64,000 bases of DNA from an uncultured Ignavibacteriota bacterium. Its GTDB lineage: Bacteria; Bacteroidota; Ignavibacteria; UBA10030; UBA8401. Location of the stretch: contig CAISDA010000064.1 in NCBI GenBank assembly GCA_903884005.1, positions 1 through 64,000 on the forward strand, given 5' to 3'. Of this stretch, positions 37,530 through 45,993 are shown one piece after another. The notes under the pieces are model-generated. The model did not search any database and was not told the origin of the DNA. It saw only the letters and a list, made by a program, of their open reading frames with translations. Positions within the stretch are counted from its first letter, which is position 1; each line of letters begins with the position of its first letter. A program made the translations under genes and the position numbers.

Positions 37530-38950
37530 AATCACACCATGCTGCACTCATCAGCGTCATCGCTTTGATTATGATACTACATACAGATGCGAAAGCAATT
37601 CAGTACGACACGTTCGTCTACGTTTCGGTCGACAGCCAACAGCTCATTGCCGTGTACGGCATGGACACGGCGACCGGTGACCTTGCATTCGTGAAGGCGG
37701 TTCCGGTGCAGGGGCAGCCTGGAGCGCTCGCGGTCGATCCGACGCGCCGGTATCTGTATGCGGCCATCCGATCGACGAACAGCGTCGCGTCGTTTCGCAT
37801 CGACGCCGCTACGGGAGACCTGACGCTTCTCGGCTCGGTCAGCGTCGGCTGGAACCCGGTCTATCTCGGCACGGACCGGACGGGCAAGTACCTTTTTACA
37901 GCGCATTTTGCAGATTCCAGGGCTGCCGTCTACGGCATCGGAACTGACGGCGCCGTGCTCAGCTCAGCGCTGCATGTGCTCACGACACCAACGAATCCGC
38001 ATTCCATACAGACGGACAGAAGCAACCGGTTCCTGTTCGTTCCGTGCAGGACAGGCGAGGCGATCCTCCAATACAGATTTGGTGAATCATCCGGCTCACT
38101 GACGCCGAACGCGCCGGACCGCATCGGAACTCCAGACAGCACAGGTCCGCGCCATATGGCGTTTCATCCGCTGCTGAACGTCGCATACGTGGCCAACGAG
38201 TTTGGGCGCAGCGTCACTGCGTTCCGCATCGACACATCGAAGGGAACCCTCGCCCCGATGCAGACGCTGTCCATGCAGCCGGGTGATCCTCACGGACTCG
38301 CAATCGCCGCCAACACCGGCGGCGCCGATGTGCATCTGACTCCGGACGGCCGGTTTCTCTACGCGACGAACCGCGGTCCAGACAGCATTGCCGCATGCGG
38401 ACTCGATCCGGCAACGGGGGCGATGACATCCATCGCGCAGTATCCGACGGAAAAAATGCCGCGCTCGTTCGCCATCGACCCGGCCGGAAATTTTCTCTAT
38501 GCGGGCGGGCAGACATCCGGAAAGGTGTCAGCCTACCGGATAGACACGGTCACCGGCCGGTTGTCATTCCTGAAGTCGTACACCATCGGCAGCAATCCGG
38601 TCTGGGTCCTCATTGTGCGCACGAATGCCCAGGGCGCGCAAAGCGTAGGAGACAATGCGGGCTCCGGTGCCAAAGATTTTTTTCTCGGCCAAAATTTCCC
38701 GAATCCGTTCAATCCTGAAACCACGATCCCGTATTCGCTCCCAAAGGACAGCCACGCAACACTTCAGGTGTTCGATGCGGCCGGTCGGATGGTGGCACTC
38801 CTGGCCGACGAACATCAGAGCGCTGGCCGGCACGTTGCCGCATTTCAGCCCGGACGGAACGGTTCCGCCGGTCTCGCAAGCGGGACATATTTTTATCGGC
38901 TGCAATACAGTGATGCTGTTGAAACACACAGCATGTCGTTCATCAAATAA
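37526..38950 (+). CDS. Secreted beta-propeller lactonase-like protein with T9SS domain
   Basis: 474 residues. After a signal peptide (to about residue 24) come seven blade-like repeats with the YVTN/lactonase pattern: YVSVDSQQLIAVYGMDTATGD, ALAVDPTRRYLYAAIRSTNSV, HLTPDGRFLYATNRGPDSI and FAIDPAGNFLYAGGQTSG. This matches the 6-phosphogluconolactonase-like family, whose surface members are poorly known. A T9SS domain follows (NFPNPFNPETTIPY, ending SMSFIK). Translation is coupled to the deacetylase by an ATGA overlap. Lactone hydrolysis on an aldonate or uronate end is possible; a purely structural role is the alternative. Confidence 0.78.
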   Translation: MKSHHAALISVIALIMILHTDAKAIQYDTFVYVSVDSQQLIAVYGMDTATGDLAFVKAVPVQGQPGALAVDPTRRYLYAAIRSTNSVASFRIDAATGDLTLLGSVSVGWNPVYLGTDRTGKYLFTAHFADSRAAVYGIGTDGAVLSSALHVLTTPTNPHSIQTDRSNRFLFVPCRTGEAILQYRFGESSGSLTPNAPDRIGTPDSTGPRHMAFHPLLNVAYVANEFGRSVTAFRIDTSKGTLAPMQTLSMQPGDPHGLAIAANTGGADVHLTPDGRFLYATNRGPDSIAACGLDPATGAMTSIAQYPTEKMPRSFAIDPAGNFLYAGGQTSGKVSAYRIDTVTGRLSFLKSYTIGSNPVWVLIVRTNAQGAQSVGDNAGSGAKDFFLGQNFPNPFNPETTIPYSLPKDSHATLQVFDAAGRMVALLADEHQSAGRHVAAFQPGRNGSAGLASGTYFYRLQYSDAVETHSMSFIK

Positions 38951-38959
38951 GAATAACCT

Positions 38960-41900
38960 ATGAACAATGTACATGTGCGGTGGATGCTTCGCGTGTCGAT
39001 AGTTTGTCTGTTCGCACTTATGGCGGGAACCGGAAGTACGCACGCTCTACCCAATCGTGCGTCGTATCAGAACCCGATCGTCCCGGGATTCAATCCCGAT
39101 CCCAGCATCTGCCGTGTCGGGGAGGATTATTATCTGGTCACATCGACGTTCGAATATTTCCCCGGCGTTCCCGTTTATCACAGCCGCGACCTTGTCCATT
39201 GGACGATGATCGGTCACGTGCTCGACCGTCCGTCGCAGCTGGACTTGGACAGCATTGCATGTTCCGGCGGCATCTATGCTCCGACCATCCGCTATCATAA
39301 CGGCACGTTCTATATGATCACGACCCTGGTGGGGCAGACGAGAACGCCTCAGCATCGCAATTTTATCGTCACGGCCACAAACCCGGCCGGTCCCTGGTCC
39401 GAGCCCCATTGGATCGCCGATGCGCCGGGCATCGACCCGTCGCTGTTTTTCGATGACAACGGCAAGGTCTACTATTCCGGAAACGATTCACCGAAACTGA
39501 AACTGTGGGACAAGCACCGCAACATCTGGCTGCAGGAATTGGATGTCAAGACATGGACGCTCGTCGGAAAAAGAGTCGATGTGCTGGACGGCGGCGAATA
39601 TTATAAAAAAGGAACGCTCGACGGCGGCATCGAATCGGGCGTGAACAACTATGAAGCGTCTCATCTTTATAAGAAGGATGGAACATATTATCTGCTCATC
39701 GCGCACGGCGGCACGAGCCAGAACCATGCCGTCTCCATCTGGCGAAGCGAACATGTGTTCGGCCCGTACGAGATGAATCCCTCGAACCCGATCCTCACAC
39801 ACCGCGATCTGCCCAGAGACCATGCGTTCACCTCCACCGGTCACGCAGATCTTGTGCAGACGCTACACGGGGATTGGTGGATCGTGTATCTCGCAAAGCG
39901 TCCGTACGGCGGGGAGAATTTTATTTTAGGCCGGGAGACGTTCATGTCTCCTGTCGATTGGAGCGGCGTGTGGCCCGTGGTGAATCCGAAGGGAACACGT
40001 GGGCGCGGCGAGCCGACTCATGCGGCACCGTCACTGAAGGCGGGCACATTCACGCCCGAAAGCCCGAAGGATGATTTCACAGCACCCGCCTTGCGCCCGT
40101 CGTGGACGTTCATTCGTACCCCGCGCTCGCAGTGGTGGTCGCTCACGCGGCGCACAGGGTTCCTCCGCATCGATCTCCGTCCCGAAACGATCTCGCAACA
40201 GGCCAATCCTTCGTTCATCGGCAGGCGGCAGGAACAGAAGAATTTTTCGGCGGCGGTGAACATGGAGTTCACCCCCCGCTCCGACAATGAAGAAGCCGGC
40301 CTGGTCGTTGAACGCGACAGGGATTATTATTTGAAGCTCACGCTCGGCATGAACAATGGGAAACGTGTGCTGCGCCTGACACAAAAGAGCGGCGCCGGAA
40401 GCACCGATTCCCTCCTGGCGCAAACCGTGATTGATCCAGGCGTGCACGTGCTGAGAATTTCCGCCGAGGGCACCAACTATACTTTTTCGTACTCGGTCAA
40501 TGGTAATGAATGGAAGACGCTGCAAAAAAACGTCGACGGCCGATTGCTGGGAGTCGCCAACGCCGGCCGGTTCACGGGAACATTCATCGGCATGTACGCG
40601 TCGTCCAACGGCGCCGCGTCTGCGAATTACGCCGATGTCGACTGGTTCAGCTGCGAGGCGGCGCACGACCCGCTCGAACTGCCGCGCTTCATCGGCGACG
40701 GCATGGTGCTGCAGCGCAACATGCCCATCCCGATCTGGGGCTGGGCCGAGCCCGGCGAAAAAGTGCTAATATCCTTTCTGAGCAAAAAATACACGGCCGA
40801 GGCAGGGGCGGATGGAAAATGGTATGCCAAGCTGCAAGCGGCCAAACCCGGCGGTCCGTTCGACATGACCATTCAAGGCGGCAACCGGATCACCATTAAA
40901 AATATTTTGATCGGCGACGTCTGGTTCTGTTCGGGCCAGTCGAATATGGAATTTGAAATGTCGAAGGCACGCGAAAAATATGCAGACGTCATCAGCGCGT
41001 CCGCCAACGATCGCATCCGGCAGTTCCTCGTGAAACGCCGCATCAGCTTCACCCAGTACCGGGACGTCGAATCGGACGAGAGCTGGCAGGCCGCAACTCC
41101 CGCATCGGTCCTGAAATTTACCGCGGTCGGATATTTTTTCGCAAAAAATCTCTACGCTCACTATCATGTGCCGATCGGTCTCATCAATTGCAGCTATGGC
41201 GGCACTCCGGCGGAAGCATGGATGAGCGACGATGCCGTGAAGGAGTTTCCGGCGCACTACGCCAAAGCGATGGAATTCAAAGACACGGCAAAAGTGAACA
41301 GCATCACCGCATCCGATATTCGGAAGGCCGCCGACTGGTACAGCCGTGTCAACCGGAGCGACAGCGGATTGGTTCAGCGCTGGTATTCTTCCGCGTACGA
41401 CGCCTCTGAGTGGAAGACCATGCCCATGCCGAATTACTGGCAGGACCAGGGCCTGAAGGATGTGGACGGCGGCGTGGTCTGGTTTAAAAAAGAGATCGAT
41501 GTGCCGGCATCACTGGCCGGAAAACAAGCGACGCTGCGTTTGGGAAATATCGTCATGCGCGATTCCACATTCATCAATGGCGTGTGTGTGGGAAGCACGA
41601 CAAATAAATATCCGGCGAGAAAATATGTTGTCGGCGCCTCGCTCCTGAAGGCGGGGGCGAACACCATTACCGTTCGCGTTCTCAATGAAAGCGGCGACGG
41701 CGGCTTCATCAAAGACAAGCCGTACCGGCTGGAGATCGGCGACAAGAGCATCGACCTTTCGGGGGAATGGAAATATAAACTCGCTGTCAAATCCCCGCCG
41801 CTCAAGAGGGATGATGTCACTCGGTTTCAGGTGCAGCCCACGGCGATGTATCACGGCATGCTCTCGCCGCTCATCGGAGCCGGCATCAAAGGCGTCATCT

Positions 41901-42541
41901 GGTACCAGGGCGAAACGAATGTCGGCCGGGCCAAGGATTACCGGACGCTTTTCCCCGCGCTCATTAACAGCTGGCGCAAGGAATGGAAGCAGGGCGAGGT
42001 GCCGTTTCTCTTCGTGCAGCTGGCAAACATCAACAAGCCAAAACCCGAGCCGGCGGAAAGTAAACTTGCCGAACTGCAGGAAGCCCAGGCTCTCGCACTT
42101 TCTCTGCCGAATACCGGAATGGCCGTCGCCAACGACATCGGCGAGTGGAACGACGTGCATCCGCTCAACAAGGCGGAAGTCGGGCGGCGTCTGGCCCTGG
42201 CCGCACGAAAAGTCGCCTACGGCGAAAAAAATATCGTATCATCCGGCCCGCTCTACCGGTCCATGACGATCCACGGCAGCACAATCACACTCACGTTTTC
42301 AAACGTCGGCACCGGACTCGCGGCGAAGGACGGCGCCGAACTGAAATATTTTTCCATCGCCGGCGCCGATAAAAAATTCGTGTGGGCACAGGCAAAAATT
42401 GTCGGCCGCACTGTCGTGGTGTGGAGCGACTCCGTCACCGCCCCCGTCGCGGTCCGCTATGCCTGGGCGGACAACCCCGTCTGTGCGAACCTGGCGAACA
42501 AAGAGGGACTGCCGGCCTCATGCTTCCGGACGGATCAATAA
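38960..42541 (+). CDS. GH43 glycosidase fused to a sialate O-acetylesterase-type domain
   Basis: 1193 residues with a signal peptide (to about residue 29) and no T9SS tag. The N-terminal GH43 five-bladed propeller starts YQNPIVPGFNPDPS; predicted base Asp47, pKa modulator Asp159 (GIDPS) and acid Glu232, which sits in EASH where most relatives have EGPH. A GH43 C-terminal beta-sandwich (about 360-565) follows. From about 580 a SASA esterase domain has GQSNM (nucleophile Ser661), IWYQGETN and DVHP (His1067), with a jelly-roll insert around 800-930. Expected activities are arabinofuranosidase or xylosidase plus deacetylation. Confidence 0.9.
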   Translation: MNNVHVRWMLRVSIVCLFALMAGTGSTHALPNRASYQNPIVPGFNPDPSICRVGEDYYLVTSTFEYFPGVPVYHSRDLVHWTMIGHVLDRPSQLDLDSIACSGGIYAPTIRYHNGTFYMITTLVGQTRTPQHRNFIVTATNPAGPWSEPHWIADAPGIDPSLFFDDNGKVYYSGNDSPKLKLWDKHRNIWLQELDVKTWTLVGKRVDVLDGGEYYKKGTLDGGIESGVNNYEASHLYKKDGTYYLLIAHGGTSQNHAVSIWRSEHVFGPYEMNPSNPILTHRDLPRDHAFTSTGHADLVQTLHGDWWIVYLAKRPYGGENFILGRETFMSPVDWSGVWPVVNPKGTRGRGEPTHAAPSLKAGTFTPESPKDDFTAPALRPSWTFIRTPRSQWWSLTRRTGFLRIDLRPETISQQANPSFIGRRQEQKNFSAAVNMEFTPRSDNEEAGLVVERDRDYYLKLTLGMNNGKRVLRLTQKSGAGSTDSLLAQTVIDPGVHVLRISAEGTNYTFSYSVNGNEWKTLQKNVDGRLLGVANAGRFTGTFIGMYASSNGAASANYADVDWFSCEAAHDPLELPRFIGDGMVLQRNMPIPIWGWAEPGEKVLISFLSKKYTAEAGADGKWYAKLQAAKPGGPFDMTIQGGNRITIKNILIGDVWFCSGQSNMEFEMSKAREKYADVISASANDRIRQFLVKRRISFTQYRDVESDESWQAATPASVLKFTAVGYFFAKNLYAHYHVPIGLINCSYGGTPAEAWMSDDAVKEFPAHYAKAMEFKDTAKVNSITASDIRKAADWYSRVNRSDSGLVQRWYSSAYDASEWKTMPMPNYWQDQGLKDVDGGVVWFKKEIDVPASLAGKQATLRLGNIVMRDSTFINGVCVGSTTNKYPARKYVVGASLLKAGANTITVRVLNESGDGGFIKDKPYRLEIGDKSIDLSGEWKYKLAVKSPPLKRDDVTRFQVQPTAMYHGMLSPLIGAGIKGVIWYQGETNVGRAKDYRTLFPALINSWRKEWKQGEVPFLFVQLANINKPKPEPAESKLAELQEAQALALSLPNTGMAVANDIGEWNDVHPLNKAEVGRRLALAARKVAYGEKNIVSSGPLYRSMTIHGSTITLTFSNVGTGLAAKDGAELKYFSIAGADKKFVWAQAKIVGRTVVVWSDSVTAPVAVRYAWADNPVCANLANKEGLPASCFRTDQ

Positions 42542-42563
42542 CAACATTATCAAGAGGCAATGA

Positions 42564-43241
42564 ATGAAACCGATGTTTACCGCTGGCATAGGTGTGTTGT
42601 GTGCAGTGATGTTTGCCGTATCGTATGGGTACGCATCGTCGCCGCTTCAGTATGGAGCCGGCATGGAAGATGTTAAGCATTCGGATTCGGTTGCGCTGGA
42701 CAATGACTACGTCCGTGTCATGCGCAATTCCGCCGCCTGCACGGCAGCGCATACGCCCGCCTTTGGCACGCGCGTGATCGTTGCCCTGGCGCATGTGACC
42801 GTACGAAGCACCAGGGATACGGTCGAGCTCGAACGCGGAGGCGTCCGCGTGTTCCGTGCGGAGGAATCGTATGCACTGCCGATCGGCGAATATTTTGAAG
42901 TGGCATTCAAGTTACACCATCCGCCTCTCACACAGCCGGAAGAATGGATCGAGCCGGTAAAGAACAACTTCGTCTACGAGGACGATCACATTCGGGTGTT
43001 CGAAGAACGGCTCGGTCCCGGAGACGAACGCCCGCTGCACAGTCATGCGCAGAGGGTCGTCGTCCGCCTCAATGGCGTGCAGTTGACCGATCCGAGAATG
43101 TTTCCGATTCCCAAACCGGGAACCGGCATTCAGGTGCCCAACACGGTGAAATTCGCCGAACCGATGGTCCATGTCGTTCGCAATTGCAGCACGACAACTC
43201 CATTGTTCAATATCGTCATCGAATATAAGATTCCGCATTGA
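42564..43241 (+). CDS. Secreted cupin-domain protein
   Basis: 225 residues with a signal peptide (to about residue 25). Two cupin-like halves are visible. The second holds a recognisable metal motif, GDERPLHSHAQRVVV, while the first (about 50-120) has lost the histidine pair. Periplasmic cupins in glycan loci may bind or isomerise sugars; KdgF-like linearisation of unsaturated uronates is one possibility, but that enzyme is normally smaller and cytoplasmic. It lies 22 bases after the GH43 fusion gene and ends 62 bases before the SDR gene. Confidence 0.65.
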   Translation: MKPMFTAGIGVLCAVMFAVSYGYASSPLQYGAGMEDVKHSDSVALDNDYVRVMRNSAACTAAHTPAFGTRVIVALAHVTVRSTRDTVELERGGVRVFRAEESYALPIGEYFEVAFKLHHPPLTQPEEWIEPVKNNFVYEDDHIRVFEERLGPGDERPLHSHAQRVVVRLNGVQLTDPRMFPIPKPGTGIQVPNTVKFAEPMVHVVRNCSTTTPLFNIVIEYKIPH

Positions 43242-43303
43242 GACTTCCCGCGGCCAGCGGGGAGGGCAGTCAGTCAATCGCATCAGGACACAGGATAGAC
43301 CGT

Positions 43304-44284
43304 ATGAAAATTCTTTTTATCGGCGGTACAGGAGTGATCAGCGCGTCGTGCACCGAATTGTGCGTCGCGCGCGGCATGGATGTCTATGTGCTCAATCGAG
43401 GTACATCACCGCGAATTCCGCCCGCAGGCGCTCGAGTGTTGACGGGGGATATCAACGACGCGGAGCGCATCAGACACATTCTGCGCGGTCACTCGTTCGA
43501 CGTGGTCGTGAATTGGATCGCCTATACACAAAAAGATGTGGAACGGGATTATGCATTGTTCCGGGAGATGACGTCACAGTATATTTTCATCAGTTCAGCC
43601 TCCGTCTATCAGAAGCCCATACCAAAAATCCCGATCACGGAAGACACACCGCTGTATAATCCGGGATGGGAGTATGCTCAGGCGAAAATCGACTGTGAAC
43701 GCTATGTGATGGCACAGTGCACGGAACGCCGGTTCCCTGCGACCATTGTGCGGCCGTCCCATACGTACGACAAAACCCGGACGCCAATCCGGCTCGATTA
43801 TACGCTGCTTCACAGGCTGAAGCACGGGAAAAAAATTCTGCTGCATGACGACGGGACGTCTGTCTGGACGCTGACGCATGCGCAAGATTTTGCGAGGGGA
43901 TTTATCGGCCTTCTCGGGAACAGCGCAACGATCGGAGAAGCCTATCATATCACGTCCGATGAAGTGCTCACGTGGAATCAGATCGCACACATACTCGCAG
44001 ACAACGCGCATGTGACACCAAACATCGGATACATTCCGGCCGAGTTTGTCGTTGCATACGACGCCGCGTGGGGCAAAAATTTACTGTGGGATAAACGCCA
44101 TCCGGGAGTCTTCGATAATGCAAAGATCAGATCCATCGTGCCGGAGTATAAGGCATCCATACCCTTTGCACAGGGTGCGCAAGAGATCGTTGAATGGTAC
44201 GATACACATCCCGAACAGCAAATCGTGAACAAGGAATTTGATGCCATGCTCGATACGATATTTAAAGATTATGATGCGATGTAA
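43304..44284 (+). CDS. NAD-dependent epimerase/dehydratase (extended SDR)
   Basis: 326 residues, cytoplasmic. The NAD-binding loop is ILFIGGTGVIS at the N-terminus, FISSASVY follows, and YAQAK carries the catalytic Tyr-x3-Lys, all typical of extended SDRs acting on nucleotide sugars or free sugars. I choose the ATG at 43304, because the Rossmann strand starts immediately; an earlier in-frame start would overlap the cupin gene. Within a catabolic locus it may oxidise or epimerise a released sugar. The substrate is unknown. A family A repeat follows the stop. Confidence 0.85.
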   Translation: MKILFIGGTGVISASCTELCVARGMDVYVLNRGTSPRIPPAGARVLTGDINDAERIRHILRGHSFDVVVNWIAYTQKDVERDYALFREMTSQYIFISSASVYQKPIPKIPITEDTPLYNPGWEYAQAKIDCERYVMAQCTERRFPATIVRPSHTYDKTRTPIRLDYTLLHRLKHGKKILLHDDGTSVWTLTHAQDFARGFIGLLGNSATIGEAYHITSDEVLTWNQIAHILADNAHVTPNIGYIPAEFVVAYDAAWGKNLLWDKRHPGVFDNAKIRSIVPEYKASIPFAQGAQEIVEWYDTHPEQQIVNKEFDAMLDTIFKDYDAM

Positions 44285-44307
44285 CTCCTCACCGAAACAC
44301 AGTCTCT

Positions 44308-44389
44308 GTCATTCTGAAGGAGCGTAGCGACTGAAGAATCTCGTCGGCTGCTAGCACGATGCAAGATTCTTCGCTTCGCTCAGAATGAC
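44308..44389. repeat. Dispersed palindromic repeat, family A, copy 4 (short form)
   Basis: An 82-base palindrome beginning GTCATTCTGAAGGAGCGTAG and ending GCTCAGAATGAC. Its reverse complement matches the copy at 15147-15229. It lies inside the glycan locus between the SDR and GH79-like genes and could fold into a long hairpin in the mRNA. Confidence 0.82.
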
Positions 44390-44450
44390 GGGTAATAAAT
44401 AGTACGCCGAGTAGTTACGATGCGATAAATTATACAGGAGAGGCTGCGCA

Positions 44451-45899
44451 ATGAAATTCACATCAAGATATTTTGAAATCGTTCTGCTGACTGTGGTGAT
44501 TGTGTGCGCGTTGTCGGGCTCACGTGCAATCGCACAGTCGCCTGTCGCTGTCACGCTCGGCACTGGTCATCCGGGCAGTGTGATACCGCGTGATTTCTGC
44601 GGGCTCAGCTATGAAACCAAACTCGCAATGCCCGATTCGGCGACGGGAAGACGGTATTTCAGTCCGGGCAATGCGCCGCTTATTGCAGCATTTAAAACGC
44701 TGGGCATTAAACATCTTCGTATCGGCGGCAATACGGCAGAGCGGCCGACCGTTGCTATTCCGAACAGAGCCGATATAGACAGCGTCTTCGCGTTCGCCGA
44801 ATCGGCGGGCGTGAAAGTGATATACACGGTGCGCATGCAGGGCAACACGCCTGATGCCGCGGCAGAGATCGTCAAGTATATCATGGACAACTACAAAAAA
44901 CTTGTGTCCTGTTTTATCGTTGGCAATGAACCGGATAAGGATTATACCTATGCTCAGTGGCTGGAAGAATGGAAAATTTTTACCGGTGTCATCACTTCCA
45001 AAAAATATGCGCCGGAAGCAAAATTCCTGGCTCCGGCCACCACAGGCAGGGCGCCCGATTGGGCAAGAAATATCGCACAGGATATGGGTGCATCGGGTTT
45101 GATCGCCATGATCGGACAGCATGATTATCCCGGAAAATCCGGCCGAGTCGTTACCGATCAGCCAAAGGCGAGAGCCGACATGCTCTCAGACGCATGGCTG
45201 AAGCACTGCCAGGATTTTCACGATGTGTTTGCGCCGGCAGCGCTGGCCAACAAATTGCCTTTCCGCCTCAATGAAACCAACAATTTTTCCAACGGCGGCG
45301 CACTCGGCGCGAGCGATACGTACACCGCTTCGCTCTGGGCGCTAGATTATTTGTATTGGTGGGCATATCATGACGCGGCCGGACTGAATTTCCATACTGG
45401 CCAAAAAGTGCTACCCAATACCACCGGTCCCGATCGGCCCAATGTCTATACCGCCCTGACATCATCTCCGAATGGATATACGGTGCTGCCTTCCGGATAC
45501 GGGATAACAGCATTCGATCTGGGAAGCCATGGAAACATGCTGCCTGTTACTGTGTCGTCAAACAAGGACAGCGTGAACCTTCGTGTGTATGGCGTCGCAT
45601 CGGCCGATAAAAAATATTTCATCACAGTCATTAACAAAGAACATGGCCCGGCCGGGCGTGCCGCACTTGTACGGATTGAAACCGGGCTGGCCTTGACAAC
45701 AGGGGAAAGCATCACGCTTTCATCTGCTGACGGCGACGTCTCGCGCGTTGCAGGAACCACCATCGGCGGTGCCGGCATACGGGAAGACGGCAGTTGGAAT
45801 GGAACATGGACCGCACTCGGCGTCCAACCCGCCAACGGCATCGTCACCATTTCAGTGCCGGCAGCAACGGCGGTGATCGTGAAAGTATACGCCAAATAA
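44451..45899 (+). CDS. Secreted GH79-like glycosidase (beta-glucuronidase type)
   Basis: 482 residues with a signal peptide (to AIAQ, about residue 29). The layout is a TIM barrel plus a C-terminal beta domain. Motifs are LRIGGNTAE, CFIVGNEPD (acid/base Glu160) and FRLNETNNFSNGG (nucleophile Glu275), as in clan A GH79 enzymes, which include beta-glucuronidases and heparanase-like enzymes. AGGAGAGG precedes the ATG. It has no T9SS tag, so the periplasm is likely. Whether it removes glucuronate, 4-O-methylglucuronate or another uronic acid cannot be read here. Confidence 0.82.
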   Translation: MKFTSRYFEIVLLTVVIVCALSGSRAIAQSPVAVTLGTGHPGSVIPRDFCGLSYETKLAMPDSATGRRYFSPGNAPLIAAFKTLGIKHLRIGGNTAERPTVAIPNRADIDSVFAFAESAGVKVIYTVRMQGNTPDAAAEIVKYIMDNYKKLVSCFIVGNEPDKDYTYAQWLEEWKIFTGVITSKKYAPEAKFLAPATTGRAPDWARNIAQDMGASGLIAMIGQHDYPGKSGRVVTDQPKARADMLSDAWLKHCQDFHDVFAPAALANKLPFRLNETNNFSNGGALGASDTYTASLWALDYLYWWAYHDAAGLNFHTGQKVLPNTTGPDRPNVYTALTSSPNGYTVLPSGYGITAFDLGSHGNMLPVTVSSNKDSVNLRVYGVASADKKYFITVINKEHGPAGRAALVRIETGLALTTGESITLSSADGDVSRVAGTTIGGAGIREDGSWNGTWTALGVQPANGIVTISVPAATAVIVKVYAK

Positions 45900-45993
45900 C
45901 AACATCGAAGGGCACAAGACGCCGGGCGATGTTGATAAAAATTATTGATGACCATAACCATTTCACCATACCAATTATAGGAGCGGTTGAATC

